From: Polaromonas sp. 39-63-25
GTDB taxonomy: Bacteria; Pseudomonadota; Gammaproteobacteria; Burkholderiales; Burkholderiaceae_C
Assembly: GCF_002278925.1 (NCBI RefSeq)
Contig: NZ_NCJH01000017.1
Coordinates: 1 to 64,000 of the forward strand
DNA length: 64,000 nucleotides
Reading direction: 5' to 3'
Shown here: piece by piece, positions 8,226 through 18,506 of the stretch
Layout: every line of letters begins with the position of its first letter
Numbering within the stretch: position 1 is the stretch's first letter
Translations under genes and position numbers: made by a program
The notes under the pieces: model-generated
Seen by the model: only the letters and a program-made list of their open reading frames with translations
Told to the model about the DNA's origin: nothing
Database searches by the model: none

Positions 8226-9368
8226 CTACTTCAGCAGCTTGCCGGAGCTGCCGATCACGGTCACTTCCACATAACGTGAGCCGATGCGGTTGGCAGGTGA
8301 ATAGTTGACGATGACACCGCCGGTGTCGAAGCTGTTCATGGACTCCAGCGCCTTGACCACCCTGGCGCGCGTGGGGTTGGGGCCGGCGCGCCGCAGGGCT
8401 TCGACCAGCACCTTGGCGCCGACAAATTCTTCAAAACTCGTGTAGTTGACGACTTCGCCGGGCGCGTATTTTTTCAGCAGCGCATGGTATTCGCGCACCA
8501 CCGGCGTGTTCGGCATGAAGGGGTAAGGCACCACCTGGCTGATGCCCAGTCCGTGGGCGTTTTTCAGGCCGGCGAGCCTGACGAGTTCGGCCGGATCCAC
8601 CACCGAGATGTTGTAGAGCTGCGCGCCGCCGCCAGTCTCGCGGTAAAGCTTGACAAAGGCCGCCGTGGACTTGTTGACCGAAATCATGATGATGGCCTGC
8701 GCGTCCGACGCCTTGATCTTCTTGACCGCCTCTTCGACCTTGTCGGTGTTGCGCTCATAACCGGCCGCCACGACCAGCTTCAGCTTGCGTTTGGCCAGCG
8801 CGTTTTCGACGCCCAGCAGGCCGGCCTTGCCGAAGCCGTCATCCTGGTACATCACGGCGATGCGGCTCATGCCCAGCGTGGTCACCTGCTGCACCATGTG
8901 TTCTGTCTCGTCGGCATAGCCGGCACGCACATGGAAGATCCAGGGGTTGAACGGGTTGCGCAGCGACTCGCCGCCGGTGTAGGGCGCCACCAGCGCGGCA
9001 CCGCCGACATCGAGCACCCCGTCTGTCAGCAGTTGGGTGACGTTGGCCGTGCCGGCAAAACCGAACAGCGCCACCACTTCCGGTTTGGCCAGCATGTCGC
9101 GCGTGAGGCGCACGGTCTCGGGCACCTTGTAGCCGTCGTCCACCACTTCGTGGCGGATCCTTGCGCCGTGCACCCCGCCCTGCGCATTGATGTGGTCGAA
9201 ATAGATCTTGCCGCCCACCACCATCTGGTGGCCGGTGCTGGCCAGCACGCCGGACAGCGGCGCCACCTGGCCAATGACCAGATCAGCCGCCTGCGCCATC
9301 CCGCCCAGCCCGCAAAGGGCCAGCACGGCCAGCGTCTGCCGGCCCCAGGTCTTCAAGCTTGTCTTCAT
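8226..9368 (-). CDS. Branched-chain amino acid-type ABC transporter, substrate-binding protein (distal copy)
   Basis: 380 aa from ATG 9368, with AGGAG 8 nt upstream and a clear signal peptide (KTSLKTWGRQ, hydrophobic stretch, cleavage near MAQAAD). This start fits better than upstream in-frame codons lying in the livM region. It is a periplasmic binding protein of the LivJ/Peripla_BP_6 fold: DLVIGQVAPLSG at the start, GKIYFDHINAQGGVHG, and AVMYQDDGFGKAGLLGVE. It sits 28 nt behind livM. A second, different binding protein starts the same operon at 14314, so this transporter may accept two ligand sets. Confidence 0.85.
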   Translation of the reverse strand: MKTSLKTWGRQTLAVLALCGLGGMAQAADLVIGQVAPLSGVLASTGHQMVVGGKIYFDHINAQGGVHGARIRHEVVDDGYKVPETVRLTRDMLAKPEVVALFGFAGTANVTQLLTDGVLDVGGAALVAPYTGGESLRNPFNPWIFHVRAGYADETEHMVQQVTTLGMSRIAVMYQDDGFGKAGLLGVENALAKRKLKLVVAAGYERNTDKVEEAVKKIKASDAQAIIMISVNKSTAAFVKLYRETGGGAQLYNISVVDPAELVRLAGLKNAHGLGISQVVPYPFMPNTPVVREYHALLKKYAPGEVVNYTSFEEFVGAKVLVEALRRAGPNPTRARVVKALESMNSFDTGGVIVNYSPANRIGSRYVEVTVIGSSGKLLK

Positions 9369-9396
9369 TTTTTGTCTCCTGCTTGTGGCCTGGCGT

Positions 9397-10488
9397 TCAG
9401 GTCCGGGTTGTTGTTCCCTGACTGCGCACGGCCCTGAGCCGCCCCACAACGCCGGTGGGAAAGTAATACACCGATAAAACAAACAGGACGCCGAGCCAGA
9501 GCAGCCAGCGGTCGGGTGAAAGCAAGGCCGCCAGCCACGGCAGGCCGGCCGCGGCTTCGCTGCCCAGGCGCAGCAGGTCCTGCAGGTAGCTCTGTGCCAC
9601 CAGAAACAGGGCCGCGCCTATGGCTGCGCCATAAATCGTGCCCATGCCGCCTATCACGACAATCAGCAACACGTCGATCATGATTTCGAAGGACAGCGAG
9701 GTGTCCGGGCCGTTGTAACGCAGCCAGAGCGCGAGCATGGCGCCGGCGACGGTGGCAAACAGGGCCGACAACACGCTGGAAGTGGTGCGGTAGACCACCA
9801 CGCGGTAACCAATGGCTTCAGCGCGGAACTCGTTCTCGCGAATCGCCTGTAGCACGCGGCCGAAGGGCGAGTTGACGATGCGCAACAGGCTCAGCAGCAA
9901 CACCAGGGTCACCACAAATAGCAGGTAGTAGGTCAGCAGGCGCCCGTCGATGGACACACCGAGGAAGGGCTGCTCAAAAAACTCCATGCTTGGCGACAGC
10001 AGCTCAGGCACCTTGAAGCTCAGCCCGTCTTCGCCGCCGGTGACCTCCGACAGTTGCGAGGCCAGCGTCTGGAAGGCCGACGCCACGGCGAGCGTGATCA
10101 TGGCAAAAAAGATGGCCTTGACCCGCAGCGAAAACAACCCGACCGCGAGTGACAGCACAAACGACAGCGCCAGCGCGCACAGCAGGCCCACCGCCAACGC
10201 TCCCCAGGTCGGGCCCAGGTGGGTGGTGGCCACCGCTATGCCATAGGCACCGATGCCGAAGAACATGGTGTGCGCAAAACTGACAATGCCGGTGTAACCC
10301 AGCAGCAGGTCGAAGCTGGCCACCAGCACAATAAAAACCAGCACCTTGGCAGCGACACTGAGGGCCTTGACGCCAGGGAAAATAAACGGCGCAAAGGCCA
10401 GGGCCAGCAGCAATCCGACCAGAATAACGGCCAGTACGCGGCTGCGCGGGAAGTCGTTGGAGACGATGCGTGTGAGGATGTTGTTCAT
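9397..10488 (-). CDS. livM: Branched-chain amino acid-type ABC transporter permease LivM
   Basis: 363 aa, about nine to ten membrane helices. The BPD_transp_2 signature is seen in LLGYTGIVSFAHTMFFGIGAYG near the N-terminus and in the cytoplasmic coupling loop RENEFRAEAIGYRV, with the late IGGMGTIYGAAIGA motif. It pairs with the LivH-like permease encoded 10 nt upstream to form the inner-membrane channel. Length and motif order are normal for LivM. It is part of the minus-strand operon livK2-livG-livF-livH-livM-livK1. Confidence 0.9.
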   Translation of the reverse strand: MNNILTRIVSNDFPRSRVLAVILVGLLLALAFAPFIFPGVKALSVAAKVLVFIVLVASFDLLLGYTGIVSFAHTMFFGIGAYGIAVATTHLGPTWGALAVGLLCALALSFVLSLAVGLFSLRVKAIFFAMITLAVASAFQTLASQLSEVTGGEDGLSFKVPELLSPSMEFFEQPFLGVSIDGRLLTYYLLFVVTLVLLLSLLRIVNSPFGRVLQAIRENEFRAEAIGYRVVVYRTTSSVLSALFATVAGAMLALWLRYNGPDTSLSFEIMIDVLLIVVIGGMGTIYGAAIGAALFLVAQSYLQDLLRLGSEAAAGLPWLAALLSPDRWLLWLGVLFVLSVYYFPTGVVGRLRAVRSQGTTTRT

Positions 10489-10498
10489 GGCGTCATCC

Positions 10499-11482
10499 TC
10501 AGCGGTTGGTCACGGGGTAGATGCCCTGGGGCCGCCACAACAGGATGGCAGCCATCAACGCGATGTTGGAAAACAGCGCCACCTTGGGGGCCAGAAAACC
10601 GGTGTAGTTGGCCATCAGGCCGACCAGCAAGGCACCAATCAGCGCACCGCCGGTGGAACCGAGCCCGCCAATGATGATGACGATGAAGATCAGCACATTG
10701 ACCTGGGCACCCATCTGCGGGGTCACGCTCTGCTGGTACATGCCCCACATCACGCCGCCCAGGCCGGCCAGCGCGCTGCCGACCACAAACACGCCGACAA
10801 ACAGGCGTTTGATGCGATAGCCCAGCGATTCGACCATCTCGCGGTCCTGCACACCGGCGCGGATCAGCAGGCCGACCTTGGTACGCACCAGCGTCCAGGC
10901 CAGGACTCCGAACACCACCACGCCCACAGTCACAGCGATGAGACGGTATTTTTCAATCGCCGCGTCGCCGAACAGCAGCGAGCCTCGCATGCCTTCGGGC
11001 ATGGGCAGGGCGATCTGCGCCGGCCCCCAGATCACCTTGATCAGTTCTTCGCCGATGATCATGCCGCCCATGGTGATGAGGATCTGTTTGAGGTGCTGGC
11101 CGTAGACCGGCCGCACGATGAAACGCTCAAACACCAGGCCAACGGCACCGGCCACCAACATGGCCACCAGCATGGCCGGCAGCACCGCCACCAGGTTGCG
11201 CCACAACTCCTGTGAGCCGGTCCAGTCGCCCATGGCGCCCAGCACGCTGGTGGCCACAAAGGCCCCCAGCGCGATGAACACGCCGTGGCCGAAATTGAGC
11301 ACGTCCATCAGGCCGAACACCAGGGTCAAGCCCGAGGCGATGATGAAGATGATCATGCCCATGGCCAGGCCGGCGACCGTGAGCGTGAGCCAGGTCGAGC
11401 TGGAGCCGATGAAGGGGAACACCCCCATGGCGAGCAGGGGCACGAGCGCCAGCGGTTTCCAGTCGAAATCAAGAGTTTTCAT
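10499..11482 (-). CDS. livH: Branched-chain amino acid-type ABC transporter permease LivH
   Basis: 327 aa with eight or nine hydrophobic helices. Family motifs are SGLTLVFGLMDVLNFGHG, the coupling loop VQDREMVESLGYRI and IIIGGLGSTGGALIGAL. The start ATG overlaps the livF stop by four bases (ATGA on the minus strand), which indicates translational coupling. It forms the second half of the permease heterodimer with LivM. Confidence 0.9.
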   Translation of the reverse strand: MKTLDFDWKPLALVPLLAMGVFPFIGSSSTWLTLTVAGLAMGMIIFIIASGLTLVFGLMDVLNFGHGVFIALGAFVATSVLGAMGDWTGSQELWRNLVAVLPAMLVAMLVAGAVGLVFERFIVRPVYGQHLKQILITMGGMIIGEELIKVIWGPAQIALPMPEGMRGSLLFGDAAIEKYRLIAVTVGVVVFGVLAWTLVRTKVGLLIRAGVQDREMVESLGYRIKRLFVGVFVVGSALAGLGGVMWGMYQQSVTPQMGAQVNVLIFIVIIIGGLGSTGGALIGALLVGLMANYTGFLAPKVALFSNIALMAAILLWRPQGIYPVTNR

Positions 11483-12204
11483 AGTGCAAGTCCAAGCAGG
11501 GATTGCTGCAGCGCCGCGTCTTCGGCCAGTTCGGCCATCGACCCCGCATGCACGACGCGGCCGTTGTCCATCACGGCCACGGTGTCGCCCAGGCGTTTGG
11601 CGAAACTGATGTTCTGTTCCACCAGCAAAATCGTCACGCCGCTGGCCTTGAGTTGTGCAAACGCGTCAATCATGTTGTTGATGATGGCCGGCGCCAGGCC
11701 CTTGCTGGGCTCATCGACGATCAGCAGTTCACGCGGCTCGACGATGGCACGCGCCACGGCCAGCATCTGCTTTTGTCCGCCGGAGAGCTTGCCCGCCGGG
11801 TGGTTCCAGAATTTCTCCACCGCCGGAAACAGCGAGAAGATCCACTTCAGCCGTGCCTCGTCCATCTGGCTGGCACGCCTGGCGCTGCGCGCTGCCAGCA
11901 GCATGTTTTCCTTGACGGTGAGGTCCGAGAAAATGCCCATGCTTTCAGGCACATAGGCAATGTTGAGTTCGGCAATCTGCGGCGTGCTGAGCCTGGTGAT
12001 GTCGCGCCCCGCAAAACTGACGCGCCCTTGCGAGGCCTGCCACAAGCCCATGATGGTGCGCAGCGTGGTGGTTTTTCCGGCGCCGTTGCGGCCCAGCAGC
12101 ATGGTCAGCTGTCCGCGCGGAATGGCCAGGTCCACCCCATGCAGGATGTGGTACGCGCCGATGTGGGTGTGCACCCCTTCGAGGGTGAGCAGGTTGTCGC
12201 TCAT
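11479..12204 (-). CDS. livF: Branched-chain amino acid-type ABC transporter ATPase LivF
   Basis: 241 aa, a single ABC ATPase domain: Walker A GRNGAGKTT near residue 38, Q-loop in IAYVPESMGIF, signature LSGGQKQ, Walker B LLIVDEPSKGLAP, and H-loop LLVEQN. The SKGLAP form after Walker B is characteristic of LivF. Both of its ends overlap its neighbours by four bases (with livG upstream and livH downstream), so the three are translated as a unit. Confidence 0.92.
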   Translation of the reverse strand: MSDNLLTLEGVHTHIGAYHILHGVDLAIPRGQLTMLLGRNGAGKTTTLRTIMGLWQASQGRVSFAGRDITRLSTPQIAELNIAYVPESMGIFSDLTVKENMLLAARSARRASQMDEARLKWIFSLFPAVEKFWNHPAGKLSGGQKQMLAVARAIVEPRELLIVDEPSKGLAPAIINNMIDAFAQLKASGVTILLVEQNISFAKRLGDTVAVMDNGRVVHAGSMAELAEDAALQQSLLGLAL

Positions 12205-12977
12205 GCGCCCTCCCCTGCACGTTCGGGCGCCACGCCCAGATAAGCTTCCTGCACAATCGGCGATGCGATCACCTCGGCCGGCTCGCCATCTGCCACCAGC
12301 GTGCCGTTGTGCAGCACGATGATGCGGTCGGCGAGTTCGCGCACCACGTCCATCTTGTGCTCCACCAGCAAAATCGTTTTGGTCTTGTCCTGCTTCAACT
12401 GACGAATCAGGTTCAGGATCACGGGCGCCTCGTCGGTACTCATGCCGGCGGTCGGTTCGTCGAACATGAACACCTGCGATTCCAGCGCCATCAGCAAGGC
12501 CACCTCGAGCTTGCGCTGATCACCGTGCGGCAGGCTGGCCACCGGCATCGCGGCCTTGCCCTGCATCGCCACGATTTCCAGGATTTCTTCGGCGCGCTGC
12601 AGCAAGGCCTTGTGGTCGCTCCAGATGCTCCACAGGTTCAGGCCGTGCCGGTGCGCACCGTGGCGTGTGGCCTGAACCGCCAGACGCACGTTTTCCAGCA
12701 CGGTGAGGTTGGGAAACAGGTTGGTCAGCTGAAAGGCCCGGCCCAACCCGGCATGGGTACGTGCCGAGGCGCTTTTGCCCGACAGATCCTCGCCGTTGAG
12801 CATGACCGTGCCGCTGCTGGCCTTGAGCTGACCGGAGATCAGATTGAAATAGGTCGTTTTGCCCGCACCATTGGGGCCGACGATGGCGGTGAGCGTGCCT
12901 GGCTCGAACGAGCAGGTCACGGCATTCACCGCCACGTGGCCACCAAAGCGGATGGTTAGTTCGTGGGTTGCCAGCAT
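12201..12977 (-). CDS. livG: Branched-chain amino acid-type ABC transporter ATPase LivG
   Basis: 258 aa. Walker A GPNGAGKTTYFNL at about 35, a LivG-type extended insert after the Q-loop (GRAFQLTNLFPNLTVLENVRLA), signature-region LPHGDQRKLEVA, Walker B VFMFDEPTAGMS and H-loop LLVEHKMD. The signature reads LPHGDQR rather than LSxGxQR, a known LivG variation. It starts 143 nt after the proximal binding protein; the gap is occupied by a family A repeat. Confidence 0.92.
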   Translation of the reverse strand: MLATHELTIRFGGHVAVNAVTCSFEPGTLTAIVGPNGAGKTTYFNLISGQLKASSGTVMLNGEDLSGKSASARTHAGLGRAFQLTNLFPNLTVLENVRLAVQATRHGAHRHGLNLWSIWSDHKALLQRAEEILEIVAMQGKAAMPVASLPHGDQRKLEVALLMALESQVFMFDEPTAGMSTDEAPVILNLIRQLKQDKTKTILLVEHKMDVVRELADRIIVLHNGTLVADGEPAEVIASPIVQEAYLGVAPERAGEGA

Positions 12978-12995
12978 GGGTTCAGCACCAGGCTC

Positions 12996-13068
12996 CAGGT
13001 CATTTTTGGGGTAAAAGCAGCCCCCGGCGCTTACGGATCAAGCACCAGCAGCTATCAAAACAGGAGTG
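12996..13068 (-). repeat. Dispersed repeat family A, copy 2
   Basis: On the minus strand it contains TTTTGATAGCTGCTGG, then GATCCGTAAGCGCC, GGGGGCTGCTTTTACC and an AT-rich end. It lies between the binding-protein gene and livG inside the operon, so it is transcribed and can fold. It may help set the binding protein to permease expression ratio. Confidence 0.6.
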
Positions 13069-13120
13069 AAGGAGGGCAGGCACTCGCCAACTCTGGCGAG
13101 CGCCCTCCCCGATCAGCGCA

Positions 13121-14314
13121 TCAGCGCTTGTTGAGGATGGGGATGGCCATCTCTTCGGGTTTGATCTCGCGAACCAGCTCTGGCACACCCCAGGCAAATG
13201 CCGGGTCGGCCTTGATGCGGAAGTGGAACATGCTCTGCATGGCCTGGTGGTCTTCCTTGCGGAAGGTCATCTTGCCCTTGGGCGTGTCAAAGCTCATGCC
13301 TTCCATGGTGGAGATGAGCTTGTTGGTATTGGTGTCGCCTCCGGTTTTGGTGAGCGCCGTCACCACGGCCATCGCTGCGGAGAAACCGCCCGCCGTGAAA
13401 AAGTCCGGCGGTGTCTTGAACTGCTGGTAGTGCTGGGCCACCATCGCTTCGTTCACCGGGTTCTTCGGGATACCGAAGTAGTAATACAGCGCGCCTTCCA
13501 TGCCCGGGAAGCTTTTGTAGGCGACCATGGCGGGCAGGATATTGCCGCCGGTGGCGAGCTTGATGCCGTAGCGCTTTTCAAGGTCCAGATCGGCGATCTT
13601 CGGAAACGGCGTCGGGCTGCCCGACCAGCCGACCGAGAGGTACTTGTTGCCCGGCTGGTCCTTGAGCTTGTCGACAATGCGCTGCAGGCCCGCCGTGAAG
13701 TCGGTGGTGCCCACGGGCAGGTACTCTTCGTGAACGATCTTGGCGTTCTTCATGAACGACTTGGCGGCCTTCACGCCATCGCGACCGAAGGCGTTGTCGT
13801 TGGCCAGAAGGGCGACCACATTACCTGGCCGGTCCAGCGCGACGGCATTGGCGGCAGCATCCTGGCTGGAATTGCGGCCGGTGCGGAAGATGTACTTGTT
13901 CCACTTGTCGCCGGTAATGCTGTCGGCCACGGCAGGCTCGACCAGCAGGATCTTCTTGTATTCCTCAGCCACCGGCAACATGGCCAACGCGACCGGCGAG
14001 GCGGTGGGGCCGACGGCGATGTCCACCTTTTCGTCGGCATAAGCCGCAGCCAGCGCCGCCTTGCCCACGTCGGGCTTGCCCTGGTCGTCCTTCTCGATCA
14101 CCACGAGCTTCTTGCCCGCCACCATCATGGTGCCGCCGGTGGCGTAGTTCAGCCCCATGTGGAAGCCAACGATGGTCTGTTTGGCATAGGCCTCCAGCGG
14201 ACCCGTCTTGCTGGCAATGATGGCGATCTTGATTTCTTTGGCCTGGCTCAGGGCCAGTGGCGAAACGAAAGCGGTGGCGAGTGCGGCAAGCGCGATGAGG
14301 GTACGACGATGCAT
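13121..14314 (-). CDS. Branched-chain amino acid-type ABC transporter, substrate-binding protein (proximal copy)
   Basis: 397 aa from ATG 14314, set by AGGAG six bases upstream. Residues 1-24 are a signal peptide (MHRRTLIALAALATAFV, cut after LALSQA). The mature part is a Peripla_BP_6 binding protein: EIKIAIIASKTGPLEAYAKQ, GKKLVVIEKDDQGKPDVG and the hinge region NDNAFGRDGVKAAKSF. It is only distantly similar to the binding protein at 8226. It is the first gene after a sigma-54 promoter and is followed by livGFHM, which fits high expression of the binding protein. Ligand unknown; Liv-type proteins also bind amides and aromatic acids. Confidence 0.88.
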   Translation of the reverse strand: MHRRTLIALAALATAFVSPLALSQAKEIKIAIIASKTGPLEAYAKQTIVGFHMGLNYATGGTMMVAGKKLVVIEKDDQGKPDVGKAALAAAYADEKVDIAVGPTASPVALAMLPVAEEYKKILLVEPAVADSITGDKWNKYIFRTGRNSSQDAAANAVALDRPGNVVALLANDNAFGRDGVKAAKSFMKNAKIVHEEYLPVGTTDFTAGLQRIVDKLKDQPGNKYLSVGWSGSPTPFPKIADLDLEKRYGIKLATGGNILPAMVAYKSFPGMEGALYYYFGIPKNPVNEAMVAQHYQQFKTPPDFFTAGGFSAAMAVVTALTKTGGDTNTNKLISTMEGMSFDTPKGKMTFRKEDHQAMQSMFHFRIKADPAFAWGVPELVREIKPEEMAIPILNKR

Positions 14315-14346
14315 GGATGTCTCCTGTTGTTTGGCGATGCACCATG

Positions 14347-14364
14347 ATTGCACATGTCGTGCCA
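14347..14364 (-). promoter_or_regulatory. Sigma-54 (-24/-12) promoter
   Basis: The minus strand reads TGGCACGACATGTGCAAT. The invariant GG (-24) and GC (-12) are exactly 10 nt apart, and TGGCACG matches the RpoN consensus at every base. Initiation would fall near 14339, about 25 nt before the ATG at 14314. The gene for a sigma-54 activator ends just upstream. Confidence 0.85.
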
Positions 14365-14374
14365 GAAAAAGACC

Positions 14375-14405
14375 GTTGATCTATATAGGCTTTTTCAGGA
14401 TCAAC
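14375..14405 (-). promoter_or_regulatory. Inverted repeat upstream of the sigma-54 promoter
   Basis: GTTGATC (14375-14381) and GATCAAC (14399-14405) are perfect 7-bp arms with a 17-nt spacer. They lie about 35-65 bp upstream of the predicted start. This could be a site for IHF, the activator or a second regulator; no match to a known motif is claimed. Confidence 0.45.
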
Positions 14406-14421
14406 ATTGATTTGTCTGTTT

Positions 14422-14460
14422 ATAAGTCATTTTTATTGACTTATTATCATGCAATTGCAT
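14422..14460 (-). promoter_or_regulatory. Dyads, candidate upstream activator site
   Basis: ATAAGTCA-N7-TGACTTAT (14422-14444) has perfect 8-bp arms about 85-105 bp upstream of the predicted sigma-54 start, the usual distance for an enhancer-binding activator. It is followed by the 12-bp palindrome ATGCAATTGCAT (14449-14460). Both sit in an AT-rich gap directly after the activator gene. Confidence 0.55.
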
Positions 14461-14465
14461 TTTTT

Positions 14466-15959
<1,494 letters not shown>

Positions 15960-16031
15960 GCGCCGATGGTAGCGCGGCGCCTGGGCCACTGCCGCCGGTC
16001 AGGTGCAACACACACCGGTCAAGACGCACAC

Positions 16032-16094
16032 TACTCCTCTTTTGATAGCTGCTTACGCCCGTGGATATTGGGCTGGAGTCCTATTTTATGATAA
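16032..16094 (+). repeat. Dispersed repeat family A, copy 3
   Basis: Contains TTTTGATAGCTGCTTACGCCC, GTGGATATTGGGCTGGAG and an ATTTTATGATAA end, the same arrangement as copy 1. It fills the gap between the sigma-54 activator start and the tctA stop. Confidence 0.7.
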
Positions 16095-16103
16095 ACATCG
16101 ACC

Positions 16104-17606
16104 TCAGGCCGCGAGCCGGCGCGCCGACCAGCGTTTGGCCAGGCGCGGCAGGATCAGCACCGCCAGCACCACCACGATCAGGATCACCGACATGGGCCGC
16201 TGCAGAAACACCATCGCGCTGCCCTCGCCGATCGACATGGCGTTGCGCAGCTGCGCTTCGGCCAGCGGGCCCAGGATCATGCCGACCACGACGGGCGCGG
16301 TCGGGAAATCAAAACGCCGCATCACCACCCCGAGCACACCGATGCCATACAGCAGGAACAGGTCAAACGCACTTTGCCGCATGCCGTAGACGCCCACCGT
16401 CGCAAAAATCAGGATGCCCGCATACAGGTAAGGTTTGGGAATCTTCAGCAGCTTGACCCACAGGCCTACCATCGGCAGGTTGAGTACCAGCAGCATCACA
16501 TTGCCGATGTACAGCGAGGCGATCAGCGCCCAGACCAGGGCCGACGACGAGGTGAACAGCTGCGGCCCCGGCTGGATGCCGTAGTTCTGGAAAGCGCCCA
16601 GCAAAATCGCCGTGGTGTTGGAGGTCGGGATGCCCAGTGTCAGCAGCGGAATCATGGCCGCCGTGACCGTGGCGTTGTTGGCCGCCTCGGGGCCGGCTAC
16701 CCCCTCGATGGCGCCGGCCGTGCCGAACTCGGCCCGGTCGCTTTCTTTCGCCAGCTTCTTCTCGGCGGCGTAACTCAGGAAGGTCGGAATCTCGGTGCCG
16801 CCTGCGGGTATGCAGCCAAACGGCGCGCCGATGGCGGTGCCGCGCAGCCAGGCCGGCCAGGAACGGCGCCAGTCCCGGCCGGTCATGTGGACGCGGCTCA
16901 TCTTGTTTTGCGACTCGACCACGCGGCCCTCGTAAAGCACGGCGTACATGGCTTCGGCCACAGCGAACAGGCCGACGGCCACCAGAACGATTTCGACACC
17001 ATCGAGCAGCTCGGGCACGCCACCGGTGTAACGCGCCTGGCCGGAAATCTGGTCCAGCCCGACCAGGCCCGCCCCGAGCCCGACAAACAGGGCGGTCAGG
17101 CCGCGCACCGTGCTTTTGCCCAGCACGGCACTGACGGTGGTGAAGGCCAGCACCATCAGCATGAAGTACTCGGGAGGACCAAGCTTGACGGCCAGCTCCG
17201 CCACAACGGGCGCAAACAGCGTGACCAGCACGGTGGCAATCGTGCCCGCCACAAACGAACCCACGGCGGCCGTGGCCAGCGCCGCGCCGGCACGTCCGCT
17301 CTTGGCCATGCGGTTGCCTTCCATGGCCGTGACCATGCTGGCCGTTTCCCCCGGCGTGTTCAGCAAAATGGAAGTGGTCGAGCCACCATACATGGCACCG
17401 TAATAAATACCCGCAAAAAAGATCATGGAGGCCGTGGGCTCGACCCTGGCCGTGATGGGCAGCAGCATGGCCACCGCGACGGCGGGCCCGATGCCGGGTA
17501 GGACGCCAATGGCCGTGCCCAACGCACAGCCGACAAAACACCAGAGCAGGTTGACCGGTGTGGCCGCAGTGGCAAAGCCCTGCAGCAGCTGGTTGAAGAT
17601 GTCCAT
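16104..17606 (-). CDS. tctA: Tripartite tricarboxylate transporter, large permease TctA
   Basis: 500 aa from ATG 17606 ([10 protein letters not shown]), the usual TctA beginning; longer in-frame starts add an unlikely proline-rich leader. It has about 10-12 membrane helices. The family signatures are [17 protein letters not shown] near the N-terminus, [25 protein letters not shown], and the repeat-half motif [22 protein letters not shown]. It is the ion-coupled inner-membrane channel for citrate or other carboxylates, working with TctB and the periplasmic TctC. It is the last gene of the minus-strand set, 237 nt after tctB with no repeat between them. Confidence 0.92.
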   Translation of the reverse strand: MDIFNQLLQGFATAATPVNLLWCFVGCALGTAIGVLPGIGPAVAVAMLLPITARVEPTASMIFFAGIYYGAMYGGSTTSILLNTPGETASMVTAMEGNRMAKSGRAGAALATAAVGSFVAGTIATVLVTLFAPVVAELAVKLGPPEYFMLMVLAFTTVSAVLGKSTVRGLTALFVGLGAGLVGLDQISGQARYTGGVPELLDGVEIVLVAVGLFAVAEAMYAVLYEGRVVESQNKMSRVHMTGRDWRRSWPAWLRGTAIGAPFGCIPAGGTEIPTFLSYAAEKKLAKESDRAEFGTAGAIEGVAGPEAANNATVTAAMIPLLTLGIPTSNTTAILLGAFQNYGIQPGPQLFTSSSALVWALIASLYIGNVMLLVLNLPMVGLWVKLLKIPKPYLYAGILIFATVGVYGMRQSAFDLFLLYGIGVLGVVMRRFDFPTAPVVVGMILGPLAEAQLRNAMSIGEGSAMVFLQRPMSVILIVVVLAVLILPRLAKRWSARRLAA

Positions 17607-17843
17607 AGAACCTGGAAGTGTCAGTTGAACGCGCCCGAGTGGGCCGTCATGGGGTGGGCTGGGTAGGCGTGAGGACGCGGCAGGCAAACGCCTCCAAGGA
17701 CGAGCAACGCCCCCAGGTCGCGCCAGGGCGGTTCAATCGGGTGTGTAGCGCTACCGCGCAAAGCAATGCGGTTGGAAAATCAGGGTGGGCGGCATTCATA
17801 CACATCCTTTAGCACCACGGGCGGTCAACTGACATTTCCAGGT

Positions 17844-18365
17844 TCACAGCCAGCCGGTGGAGGTGAGGCCCGGCAGGTTGATCGCCAGAAATTGAGTGAA
17901 GGTCCAGTACACCGGTGCGGAAATCGCGACACCGATCCCGACGTCCTTGAGCCAGGCGACCGGTCGCCGATCTGCCTTGCCTTCGGCACCACGCAGCCCC
18001 TGGACCGCGAGCACAAAACACAAGGTGCAACTGAAAATGAAGCCGATGGTGGTGATCAGCGCGGCGTTAGCCAGCAAACCCGCAGAGACCCATGCAAATC
18101 CGACCCAGTCGCCATGGGCCGCACCACCGGGCTCATCCAGGGAGCGGAAGCCGCCGGTACGCGCTTCCCAGACAATAAAGGCGCCGCAAACCAGCAAGGC
18201 CGCAGACATCAGCCAGGGCAGGAAGTTCGGCCCGACCCCGCCATAGCCTGCCGCAGACGGGATGCTGACGGCGCCGCCGGCCAGCCCCAGGGCGAGCAGC
18301 ACGATGCCGGCACCGACCACGGTCTGCAGACGGATTTGAGCAGGGGAAGGGGTTGCTTGTGTCAT
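17844..18365 (-). CDS. tctB: Tripartite tricarboxylate transporter, small permease TctB
   Basis: 173 aa from ATG 18365 with four hydrophobic helices, the normal TctB topology: VVGAGIVLLALGLAGG, NFLPWLMSAALLVCGAFIVWE, and a late helix pair with DVGIGVAISAPVYWTFTQFLAINLPG. In-frame sequence upstream of 18365 is not genuine protein; it is read from a palindromic repeat. It is required with TctA for transport. Confidence 0.88.
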   Translation of the reverse strand: MTQATPSPAQIRLQTVVGAGIVLLALGLAGGAVSIPSAAGYGGVGPNFLPWLMSAALLVCGAFIVWEARTGGFRSLDEPGGAAHGDWVGFAWVSAGLLANAALITTIGFIFSCTLCFVLAVQGLRGAEGKADRRPVAWLKDVGIGVAISAPVYWTFTQFLAINLPGLTSTGWL

Positions 18366-18389
18366 GAGTTGTCTCGCTTGAATGCGGAC

Positions 18390-18477
18390 TGTCATCCCGG
18401 ACTTGATCCGGGATCCATGCACATCAACTGCAGCCTTGCGTGCGCGAACATGGATGGCGGCACAAGGCCGCCATGAC
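18390..18477. repeat. REP-like palindromic element between tctC and tctB
   Basis: Starts TGTCATCCCGGACTTGATCC, continues GGGATCCATG and ends TGGCGGC-N5-GCCGCCATGACA. The outer TGTCAT/ATGACA arms and two internal hairpins (CCCGGAC...ATCCGGG and GGCGGC...GCCGCC) form a folded unit. This sequence type is widespread as an intergenic repeat in proteobacteria (from memory). It lies in the transcribed gap after tctC, where hairpins could protect the tctC mRNA. Confidence 0.75.
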
Positions 18478-18506
18478 AAACCGAAAAGGCAGGTATGCCG
18501 GTTGCT

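Noticed and set aside
18366-18479. Longer TctB starting near 18479
   Set aside because: The extra residues are read from the REP-like palindrome; ATG 18365 gives a normal TctB length and topology.
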